Made by a program: the position numbers and the translations under genes | Notes under the pieces: generated by a model | Told to the model about the DNA's origin: nothing | The model's input: the letters and a program-made list of their open reading frames with translations, nothing else | The model's database searches: none | Source of the DNA: Streptomyces sp. 1331.2 | Lineage (GTDB): Bacteria > Actinomycetota > Actinomycetes > Streptomycetales > Streptomycetaceae | Assembly (NCBI RefSeq): GCF_900199205.1 | Contig: NZ_OBMJ01000001.1 | Coordinates: forward strand, 4,033,001-4,097,000 | Direction of reading: 5' to 3' | Length of the DNA: 64,000 nucleotides | Shown here: one piece after another, positions 1 to 6,179 of the stretch | Position numbering within the stretch: position 1 is the stretch's first letter | Layout: each line of letters starts with the position of its first letter

Positions 1-106
1 CGACGTCTCGCCCTACGCCGCCGTCTACGACAGCCACTTCGCCGGGCGGGGGCTGCTGGTACTCGACGAGGTGGTGGACTTCCACCGCCGGTATCGCTGG
101 AGCTGA
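1..106 (+). CDS. 3' end of an HMG-CoA synthase-like (HCS) gene, truncated by window edge
   Basis: Only the last 34 codons are present, read from base 2 to the TGA at 104-106. The tail has the spacing of the C-terminus of beta-branching HMG-CoA synthases (PksG/LnmM type): a Tyr-rich helix, a Gly-rich LLVLDEV strand and an H-R-x-Y-x-W ending. The complete HCS at 54054-55286 ends in the comparable DYHRGYAW. An ECH1-type dehydratase starts 7 bases downstream, which is the usual partner, since HCS forms the 3-hydroxy-3-alkylglutaryl-ACP that ECH1 dehydrates. If correct, the locus has two HCS genes. Identification rests on a short tail and would be settled by the sequence to the left. Confidence 0.6.
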   Translation, partial: DVSPYAAVYDSHFAGRGLLVLDEVVDFHRRYRWS

Positions 107-113
107 GAGCGAC

Positions 114-926
114 ATGGATGGGACACCCGACCTGACCGCGGCCACCGAGCCGGGGTACCGCACCCTGGTGGTCACCCGCCGGCGCGAGATGCTCCGCGTG
201 GTGATCAACCGCCCCGAGTACGGGAACAGCATCAACGGCGTGCTGATGGAGGAGCTGCACGCCGTGCTCGACCGGGCCGAGGCCGACCCGGCACTGCGGA
301 TGGTGGTGCTGGAGGGGGTCGGCCCGGTGTTCTGCTCCGGCATGGACTTCACCGCGGCCGCCGGCAGCAACCGGGCCGGCGACGAACTGGCGGTGCGCGG
401 CGGCGAGGTGTTCTACGGGCTGCTCAAGCGGTTCACCACCAGCCCCCGGATCATCGTCTCGGTGGTGGACGGCCGGGTCACCGGCGGCGGTGTCGGCATC
501 GTGGCCGCCAGCGACTTCGTCTACGCCACCGAGCGCAGCACCTTCGCCCTGCCGGAGGCGCTCTGGGGCCTGCTGCCCTGCTGCGTGATGCCCTTCCTGG
601 TCCGCCGTGCCGGGTTCCAGCCGGCCTACTCGATGACCATGAGCACGCTGCCGGTCACCGCGGCCCGGGCGGCCCAGGTGAACCTGGTGGACGAGCTGCT
701 GGCGGACCCGGAGCCGACCCTGCGCCGCCTCGCGGCCCGACTCGGCAAGCTCGACGACCGCGTCATCGCCGACGGCAAGCGGTACTTCGAGCGGATGTGG
801 CTGCCCGCCGAGGAACTGGAGCGGACCGCCGTCACCGAGTTCGCCCGGCTGATGTCCTCCCCGGTGGTCCAGCACCGGATCGCCAACTTCGCCAGCCACC
901 AGCAGATGCCGTGGGAGAACCGGTGA
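114..926 (+). CDS. Enoyl-CoA hydratase/isomerase family protein, ECH1-type dehydratase of beta-branching (LnmF/PksH-like)
   Basis: This 270-residue crotonase-fold protein has both oxyanion-hole segments: FCSGMDF near residue 75 and TGGGVGIVAASD near residue 125. The second is followed by the LPEALWGLLP helix typical of PksH-like ECH1 enzymes. ECH1 removes water from the HMG-type intermediate built by HCS on a PKS acyl carrier protein. The ECH2-type (decarboxylase-like) counterpart appears to be the ECH domain inside the giant PKS around 36885-37690. The gene sits directly behind the HCS tail and its stop overlaps the GTG of the P450 (GTGA at 923-926), so the three are probably co-transcribed. 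The ATG at 114 follows a GAGAG sequence. The call is firm for the fold and good for the beta-branching role. Confidence 0.85.
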   Translation: MDGTPDLTAATEPGYRTLVVTRRREMLRVVINRPEYGNSINGVLMEELHAVLDRAEADPALRMVVLEGVGPVFCSGMDFTAAAGSNRAGDELAVRGGEVFYGLLKRFTTSPRIIVSVVDGRVTGGGVGIVAASDFVYATERSTFALPEALWGLLPCCVMPFLVRRAGFQPAYSMTMSTLPVTAARAAQVNLVDELLADPEPTLRRLAARLGKLDDRVIADGKRYFERMWLPAEELERTAVTEFARLMSSPVVQHRIANFASHQQMPWENR

Positions 927-2176
927 CCGAACGCCCCGCACCCGTACCGCTCCCGGACGGCTCCGACCCGGACCCGTACCCCCGCTACGCCGCCCTGCGG
1001 GCCGCCGGCGGGGTCCACCTCGTCCAGGAGCCGACCGGGCTCTGCCGCTGGACCGTCACCGGCTACGAGCACGGCCGGCAGATGCTGGCCGACCCGCGCC
1101 TGACCAAGGACCCGCGCGCCGCCTGGGACGAGCTGCTCGCCGCCGGGTACGTCACCGGCGACGCCGAGACCGACCAGTACATGTTCCACCTGCTCAACTC
1201 CGACCCGCCGGACCACACCCGGCTGCGCGGCATGATCCAGCGCAGCTTCAGCCCCGGCCGGGCCGCCGCGCTGCGCCCGCGCATCGAGCGGACCGCCGCC
1301 GCGCTGCTCGACGGACTCGACCCGGGCGAGCCGGTCGACCTGATCGCCGACTACGCGCTGCCGCTCGCGGTCCGCACCATGGGCGAGATCCTCGGCGTGC
1401 CGGTCGACGACTTCGACGAGTACCGGGTCTGGGCGTCGGCCGGCCTCACCCGGCCCGGTGCCGCGGGGGCGGTGATGAGCAGGGCCGAGGCGTACACCCA
1501 CATGCGGCGGTTCTTCGCCGAGCTGATCGGCCGCCGGGTGGCCGAGCTGCGCGACGCCGTCGGCGCCGCTCCGGCCGGCGAGCCGGACGTGCTCACCTCG
1601 CTGCTGCTGGCCCGCGAGGCCGGCGACCCGCTGACCGAGCAGGAGACGATCGCGCTGCTGATCTTCCTCCTGAACACCGGTCAGGAGCCGACCGTCAGCA
1701 TGCTCGCCAACGGCGTGCTCGCCCTGCTGAACCACCCGGACCAGCTGGAGCTGCTGACCGCGGACCTCGGTCTGCTGCCGACCGCGATCGACGAGTTCCT
1801 GCGCTACGACGGCTCGGTGGCGCTGTCGACCCTGCGGATCGCCCGCGAGCCGATCGAGCTGGGGGACACCGTCATCCCGCAGGGCGGGATCGTCTCCGTC
1901 ATCATGAACTCGGCCGACCGGGACGAGCGCCGCTTCACCGACCCCGACCGGCTGGACATCACCCGCCACCCGAACCCGCACCTCGCCTACGGGCACGGCA
2001 TCCACCGCTGCCTCGGCGTCCCGCTGGCCCGGATGACCGGGGAGATCGCCTTCGGCGAGCTGCTGCGCCGCTTCCCGCGGCCGCGCCTGGCCTGCGCCCC
2101 GGAGGAGCTGCAGTGGCGGCCCACCCGGGTGATGCGCGGACTGGCCGCCCTGCCGGTCCTGCTCCGGGCCGACTGA
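923..2176 (+). CDS. Cytochrome P450, tailoring oxygenase
   Basis: A soluble actinobacterial P450 of 417 residues. The heme-binding loop reads YGHGIHRCLG with the thiolate Cys at about residue 363; Tyr replaces the usual first Phe. The K-helix ExxR is EFLR, and the I-helix motif is TGQEPT, an unusual variant of AGxET/DT in which the acid and the following Thr are kept but Pro intervenes. The start is taken as the GTG at 923, overlapping the ECH1 stop. A longer frame opens upstream but would lie inside ECH1. Leinamycin-family clusters carry P450s (LnmA, LnmZ) that oxidise the released macrolactam. A similar role here is inferred from position, and the substrate is unknown. Confidence 0.9.
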   Translation: MTERPAPVPLPDGSDPDPYPRYAALRAAGGVHLVQEPTGLCRWTVTGYEHGRQMLADPRLTKDPRAAWDELLAAGYVTGDAETDQYMFHLLNSDPPDHTRLRGMIQRSFSPGRAAALRPRIERTAAALLDGLDPGEPVDLIADYALPLAVRTMGEILGVPVDDFDEYRVWASAGLTRPGAAGAVMSRAEAYTHMRRFFAELIGRRVAELRDAVGAAPAGEPDVLTSLLLAREAGDPLTEQETIALLIFLLNTGQEPTVSMLANGVLALLNHPDQLELLTADLGLLPTAIDEFLRYDGSVALSTLRIAREPIELGDTVIPQGGIVSVIMNSADRDERRFTDPDRLDITRHPNPHLAYGHGIHRCLGVPLARMTGEIAFGELLRRFPRPRLACAPEELQWRPTRVMRGLAALPVLLRAD

Positions 2177-2190
2177 CCGGGGCGCCGAAC

Positions 2191-2231
2191 GCCGGAGGGG
2201 GCCGACGCATTCCGCGTCGGCCCCCTCCGGC
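2191..2231. terminator. Bidirectional hairpin terminator between convergent genes
   Basis: Bases 2191-2208 pair perfectly with 2214-2231 (18 bp, 5-base loop ATTCC). The hairpin lies exactly between the P450 stop and the stop of the oppositely oriented DUF3224 gene. There is no U tract, as is common in high-G+C actinomycetes. Confidence 0.85.
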
Positions 2232-2237
2232 ATGCGG

Positions 2238-2621
2238 TCAGGCGAGGGAGAAGTCCAGGGTGTAGTCCGCGTTCTCGTAGCCGCCCGAGCCGGTCAGGCC
2301 GGCCAGCTCGCCGGAGGCCGAGCCCGGGACGACGTCCCAGGTGACGTGGGCGCCGGCGCCGTCGAAGGTGCCACGGACGTGCAGCACGAAGGAGCCGGCC
2401 CGGCCGGCCACCTTGCCCTCGAAGCGCTGCGTGCCGACGAAGTGCGCGGGGCCGTCGGCCGGGTAGGTGAGCAGCCAGTCGGAGCGGCCGTTGCCCTCCA
2501 GGTCGCCGCTGAACGCGGCCTGCGAGTGGGCGGTGGCCTGCTTGGCCTGGCCGTCGGTCTCCGCGATCAGCGACTCGACCCAGTCGGTGACGTCGAGCGT
2601 GCCCTTTGCGTGGGTGGTCAT
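2238..2621 (-). CDS. DUF3224 domain protein (allene-oxide-cyclase-like barrel)
   Basis: A 127-residue protein with no signal peptide or membrane segment. It begins MTTHAKGTLDVTDW and carries the features of DUF3224 proteins: a FSGDLEG turn, a YPADGPAHFVGTQRFEGKV strand pair, GSFVLHVRGTF and WDVVPGSASGELAGLTG. The family folds as a small beta barrel like allene oxide cyclase and is common in Streptomyces. No reaction is established for most members, although some barrel proteins of this shape act in polyketide clusters. It follows the TylF-like methyltransferase by 16 bases and so probably ends that minus-strand operon, with the 2191-2231 hairpin as terminator. Any role in the pathway is unproven. 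Confidence 0.8.
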   Translation of the reverse strand: MTTHAKGTLDVTDWVESLIAETDGQAKQATAHSQAAFSGDLEGNGRSDWLLTYPADGPAHFVGTQRFEGKVAGRAGSFVLHVRGTFDGAGAHVTWDVVPGSASGELAGLTGSGGYENADYTLDFSLA

Positions 2622-2637
2622 GGTGTGGCCTTTCAGG

Positions 2638-3387
2638 TCAGGACGTCCGTCGCCAGTAGACGCTGCTGTCGTCGATCGGGATCATCTCGTCGGTGATGCC
2701 GTGCGCCTCACGGTAGTCGTGGATCGCCTCGCGGCACGCCGAGATGACGTAGTCGTCGACGATCACGTAGCCGCCGACGGACAGCTTGGGATAGAGGTTG
2801 ACCAGGGCGTCCATCGTCGACCCGTAGAGGTCGCCGTCCAGCCGCAGCACGGCCAGCCGGTCGATCGGCGCCGCCGGCAGGGTGGTCTCGAACCAGCCCG
2901 GCAGGAAGCGGACCTGGTCGTCGAGCAGGCCGTAGCGGCGGAAGTTCTCCTCGACCTCCGCCTGGGAGACGGCCAGCACGTCGTTGAAGCGGTCCAGGGC
3001 GATCTTCCGGTCCCGCTCGTCCCCGGTGGTGGAGTCGGGGATGCCCTCGAAGGAGTCGGCGACCCAGACCGTCCGGTCCTTCTCGTCGTACGCGGCCAGC
3101 AGGGCGCGCATGAAGATGGTGACGCCGCCGCGCCACACCCCGGTCTCGATCAGGTCGCCCGGGACGCCGTCGGCGATCACCCGTTCCACGCAGTCCTGCA
3201 GGTTGTCCAGCCGCTTGCGGCCGACCATGGTGTGGGCGACCGTCGGCCAGTCCACGCCGTTCTCGCGGCGCTCGGCGTTGTAGCCCTTGCCGTCGAGCCA
3301 GAACACCTCGGTCGGCGGGTCCTGGTAGATCACATTGGTCAGGATCCGCTTCATCAGATCCAGGTAGCGGTCGCGGTCATCGCTCAT
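2638..3387 (-). CDS. TylF/MycF-like SAM-dependent O-methyltransferase
   Basis: A 249-residue protein of the TylF (macrocin O-methyltransferase) family. It shows the GDLIETGVWRGGVTIFMRA glycine motif, ADSFEGIPD, and the acidic metal/substrate segment LRLDGDLYGSTMDAL with YVIVDDY, all diagnostic of this Mg-dependent family. Members mostly methylate deoxysugar hydroxyls, and some act on other hydroxyls of natural products. The start is the ATG at 3387, preceded by GGGAG; a longer frame reads into the upstream reductase. It overlaps that RmlD-like gene by 11 bases, so the two are translationally coupled. No glycosyltransferase is visible in the window, so the acceptor is unknown. Confidence 0.85.
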   Translation of the reverse strand: MSDDRDRYLDLMKRILTNVIYQDPPTEVFWLDGKGYNAERRENGVDWPTVAHTMVGRKRLDNLQDCVERVIADGVPGDLIETGVWRGGVTIFMRALLAAYDEKDRTVWVADSFEGIPDSTTGDERDRKIALDRFNDVLAVSQAEVEENFRRYGLLDDQVRFLPGWFETTLPAAPIDRLAVLRLDGDLYGSTMDALVNLYPKLSVGGYVIVDDYVISACREAIHDYREAHGITDEMIPIDDSSVYWRRTS

Positions 3388-4246
3388 CGCGTGCTCCCAA
3401 GTACTCGTCGAGTGCGTCCTGCCACGGGCGCCGGATCCGCCGGACGAACGCGGGCAGTCCACCGGTCAGCGGGGTGTGGTGCGGGCGCGGTGCCGAGGTG
3501 AAGAACTGCTCCTCCACCGGGGTGACCGGGGCGTCGATGCCCAGCCGCTCCAGGGCGGCCACGCAGAGCCGGTACCACGAGGTGCTGCCTTCGTTGGTCA
3601 CGTGGTAGACGCCGCTGTCGGCCCGGTGGTGCAGCAGGTCGAGGATCGTGGTCGCGAGGTCCACCGTGTAGGTCGGGGACATCACGACGTTGTCGACGAC
3701 CTTGAGGTCGCCGCCGGCCCGGGCGACCTCGGCCACCCGGTCGACGAACGAGGCCCGGGCCGTCCCGCTGGTCGGCGGAGGGCCGAACAGGCAGGCGGTG
3801 CGGGTTATCAGATGGCGCTCGCTGCCGAGCCGGGTCTCGTGTTCGCCGGCCAGCTTGGTGATGCCGTAGGTCTGCACCGGCCGCGGCAGATCGTCCGGAC
3901 GGTAGGCGCGGTCGCCCTGCCCGTCGAAGACGAAGTCGGTGCTGATGTACACCGGTACCGCGCCGACCGCCGAGCACGCCTGGCTGACCCACCGCGCGCC
4001 GAGCACGTTGACGGCGTACGCCTGCTCGGGCGTCCGGTCGCACAGGTCGGCGGGCATCAGCGCGGCCGTGTTGACGCAGGCGTCCGGCCGCACCTCCCGG
4101 ACGATCCGGCTCACCTGCTCCTGGCTGGTGATGTCGACGTCCTTGCGGCCGAGCGCCACCAGTTCGGTCACTCGGGGATCCGCCTCGGCGGTGGTCCGCA
4201 CCGTGGTGCCGAGCAGTCCCTCGGCTCCGAGCAGCAGAATTCGCAT
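3377..4246 (-). CDS. RmlD-like NAD(P)-dependent sugar reductase (short-chain dehydrogenase family)
   Basis: A 289-residue extended SDR. Its N-terminal Rossmann motif is LLGAEGLLGTTV, it has DITSQEQV and VNTAALMPADLCD as in dTDP-4-dehydrorhamnose reductases, and the catalytic pair is STDFVFDG and YGITKLAGE (Tyr-x3-Lys). RmlD reduces the 4-keto group of dTDP-sugars. No other deoxysugar genes are visible, so the substrate could be another keto compound. The start is set at ATG 4246, which follows GGAAGGTGGGAG, rather than at an upstream GTG. It is the first gene of a minus-strand operon (reductase, methyltransferase, DUF3224) fired from the divergent promoter at 4247-4392. Confidence 0.8.
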   Translation of the reverse strand: MRILLLGAEGLLGTTVRTTAEADPRVTELVALGRKDVDITSQEQVSRIVREVRPDACVNTAALMPADLCDRTPEQAYAVNVLGARWVSQACSAVGAVPVYISTDFVFDGQGDRAYRPDDLPRPVQTYGITKLAGEHETRLGSERHLITRTACLFGPPPTSGTARASFVDRVAEVARAGGDLKVVDNVVMSPTYTVDLATTILDLLHHRADSGVYHVTNEGSTSWYRLCVAALERLGIDAPVTPVEEQFFTSAPRPHHTPLTGGLPAFVRRIRRPWQDALDEYLGARDER

Positions 4247-4392
4247 CGCTCCCACCTTCCGCTATGTAGCGGCCAGCGTCGGCGACGGGCGGCCGAGCGG
4301 TCTGCTCCAAACTGAGCAGCTTCATCCCCGGGCCGTGGTTAGCGTTCCGGCCTGACGACTGTCAGGACCGACCCGGAAGGACGCCGCGCCAG
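4247..4392. promoter_or_regulatory. Divergent promoter region between the rmlD-like and tandem-paralogue operons
   Basis: This 146-base region separates the minus-strand reductase operon from the plus-strand run that begins at 4393 and continues without a long gap to 22047. It contains a 22-bp dyad at 4300-4321. Next, toward the plus gene, comes GTTAGCGTT (4338-4346), a plausible -10 region about 16 bases past the dyad. A CCGGAAGGA ribosome-binding site precedes the ATG at 4393. The region between 4350 and 4380 shows nothing else recognisable. Confidence 0.65.
4300..4321. promoter_or_regulatory. 22-bp dyad operator, copy 1
   Basis: It reads GTCTGCTC-CAAACT-GAGCAGCT, with CTGCTC and GAGCAG as perfect inverted arms around six bases. 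A second copy with the same left arm and the same six-base spacing lies at 29927-29948 in the other divergent promoter. The site sits where an activator touching the -35 region of the plus promoter would bind. Confidence 0.6.
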
Positions 4393-5256
4393 ATGACCGC
4401 TCAGAGCGTGCCGCAGGCCCAGAACCAGACCTCGCTGCCCCCCGAGGAGCAGCTGCACACCGTCAACGCCCGGGTGGTCGTGGAACGCGTCGCCCAGGTG
4501 CGGGCCGGCCACCGCGCCGAGGCGCTGGCGTTCGCGCGCGCCTCCGTCGAGCGGCTGAGCACCGAGCACGCCGGGGTGCTGGGCGCCCAGGTCTTCGAGG
4601 AGACCTTCGGCACCAAGGACCGCATCCACTTCCTGATCCACCTGGACTCGCTGGCCTGCTACGAGGACCTGCTCCGGATGTGGGACGAGGCCAAGCCGGA
4701 GCACGGCGCCGAGGAGTGGAACCGTCTCTTCGTCGAGGGCAGCGTCCAGGAGACCGTCCTGATGCCGCAGTTCTGGGGCATGTACGGCACCAAGGTCGAC
4801 GGCGAGCTGGAGAAGCAGAGCACCGTCTACCGCAACGCCGGCCCGGTCTCCCTGCCGCCGGCCCGTGAGCAGAGCAGCCTCCCGCTGGACCGGATCCTGC
4901 ACTCGGGCAACGCCGGGATCGTGATGCACCGGACCGGCCAGATGGCCTCCGAGTACCGCTCCGAGGCCCGCCAGTTCGGCCGCGTGGTCGCCGAGTCGAT
5001 CAACAAGAACCTGCCCGGCGAGTGCACGGTCTTCGTCTACGAGGAGGCCTTCGGCCAGGCCGACCAGCTGCACTGGCTGATCCACCTCAAGGACATCAAC
5101 ACCTACATGCGCCTGCTCGAACTGCACGTCAGGGACGAGGAGGTGCGCGACATCTACTTCCGCGACTGGATCCCGGCCGAGAAGGGCGGCGGCACCTGGG
5201 CCGGCCTGTTCCTCGACGGCACCATGTCCGACGTCGCGCTCACCCCGCTGCACTGA
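4393..5256 (+). CDS. Conserved protein of unknown function with internal duplication (paralogue A)
   Basis: I do not recognise a characterised function. The 287-residue protein has no signal peptide or membrane segment. It contains two copies of a roughly 75-residue unit, residues 21-94 and 168-244. Each unit starts LHxxNAxxV, has a helix ending in a Glu/Arg-rich stretch, then (V/E)FEE(T/A)FG, (D/H)xxHWLIHL or DRIHFLIHL, and a Tyr-rich helix. The alternation of strand and helix, with HFLIHLxxL strands, suggests a ferredoxin-like alpha/beta barrel of the dimeric-barrel type. It is followed 80 bases later by a paralogue of the same design. Position at the head of the biosynthetic operon, behind the shared operator, points to a pathway role. 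It may belong to an uncharacterised actinobacterial DUF. Confidence 0.75.
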   Translation: MTAQSVPQAQNQTSLPPEEQLHTVNARVVVERVAQVRAGHRAEALAFARASVERLSTEHAGVLGAQVFEETFGTKDRIHFLIHLDSLACYEDLLRMWDEAKPEHGAEEWNRLFVEGSVQETVLMPQFWGMYGTKVDGELEKQSTVYRNAGPVSLPPAREQSSLPLDRILHSGNAGIVMHRTGQMASEYRSEARQFGRVVAESINKNLPGECTVFVYEEAFGQADQLHWLIHLKDINTYMRLLELHVRDEEVRDIYFRDWIPAEKGGGTWAGLFLDGTMSDVALTPLH

Positions 5257-5336
5257 ATCCCGCTGCACCGAAACCCGCCGCGCAGGGGCCGGACCGCCGC
5301 TGCGCCGGAGCAGAAACCCAACCGGAAGGAACCCCG

Positions 5337-6125
5337 ATGGCACCGATGACCGACGAGCGGCGGGCCCAGATCGTCCCGCCCGCGGCGCACCAGTGCGAGA
5401 TCCCCGCCGAGCAGCTGCTGCACACCGGCAACGCCGGCGTGGTGGTCCAGAAGGTGGGCCAGCTGAAGTCCGAATTCCGCAACGAGGGCCGGATGTTCGC
5501 CCGCGAGGTGGCCAAGCACGTCAACGCCCGGCAGGCCGGGAACGCCACCGCCTTCGTCTACGAGGAGTCCTTCGGCTACGAGGACCGGATCCACTTCCTG
5601 ATCCACCTCCGCTCCCTGGACACCTACTACGACCTGGTCGAGATGGGCGACCAGGACCGCGCGTACCGCGAGTCCATCGCCAAGGAGCGCGTCCAGGAGG
5701 ACACTGGCGGCGGCGCCTGGGACCGGCTGTTCGTCGACGGCAGCGTCCGGTCCAACGTGCTGCTGCCCTGGGCCGGTCAGTCGGAGCAGCCGCTCAACTC
5801 GGCCAACTCCGGCATCGTGCTGCTCCGTTCGACGCGGATCGGGCACGGCTTCCGGGCCGAGGGCCGGGAGCTGGCCGAGGAGATCACCACCTCGGTGAAC
5901 AAGGAGTTCGCCGGGCAGGCTTCGGTGACGCTGTTCGACGAGGCGTTCGGCGACGGCGACCAGGTCCACTGGCTGGTCGGCCTCCAGGACCTCACCGTGT
6001 ACGGGCGCCTGCGGCAGGCGCTGGCCGCCGAGGGCCGTCCGGGCACCTTCGTGGACGGCAGCGCGCGGGAGACCGCGCTCACCCCGCACCACTGGGGCCT
6101 CTACGCCACCCGACAGGGCCAGTAG
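5337..6125 (+). CDS. Conserved protein of unknown function with internal duplication (paralogue B)
   Basis: A 262-residue paralogue of the preceding gene. The two repeat units lie near residues 27-100 and 157-230 and have the same landmarks (LHTGNAGVV, FVYEESFG, DRIHFLIHL; then LNSANSGIV, TLFDEAFG, DQVHWLVGL). After each unit both paralogues carry a WxxLFVDGS or TFVDGS segment followed by a hydrophobic LLPxxWG-like motif, so the duplicated unit includes this tail. The ATG at 5337 follows GGAAGGA. The AT-ER gene starts 54 bases downstream, so it is probably co-transcribed. The function is unknown. A fold search would be the informative step, since dimeric-barrel proteins include monooxygenases, cyclases and EthD-like proteins. 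Confidence 0.75.
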   Translation: MAPMTDERRAQIVPPAAHQCEIPAEQLLHTGNAGVVVQKVGQLKSEFRNEGRMFAREVAKHVNARQAGNATAFVYEESFGYEDRIHFLIHLRSLDTYYDLVEMGDQDRAYRESIAKERVQEDTGGGAWDRLFVDGSVRSNVLLPWAGQSEQPLNSANSGIVLLRSTRIGHGFRAEGRELAEEITTSVNKEFAGQASVTLFDEAFGDGDQVHWLVGLQDLTVYGRLRQALAAEGRPGTFVDGSARETALTPHHWGLYATRQGQ

Positions 6126-6179
6126 GGCCCGTCGGTTCCACGAGTCGCAGGGCCGTACGGCTGATCAGGGGGTGACGTG

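Noticed and set aside
797-922. Longer P450 start upstream
   Set aside because: It would lie inside the ECH1 coding sequence; the GTG at 923 overlapping the ECH1 stop gives a normal P450 length.
626-2233. Antisense frame across ECH1 and the P450
   Set aside because: Low-complexity translation; the sense strand encodes two unmistakable enzymes.
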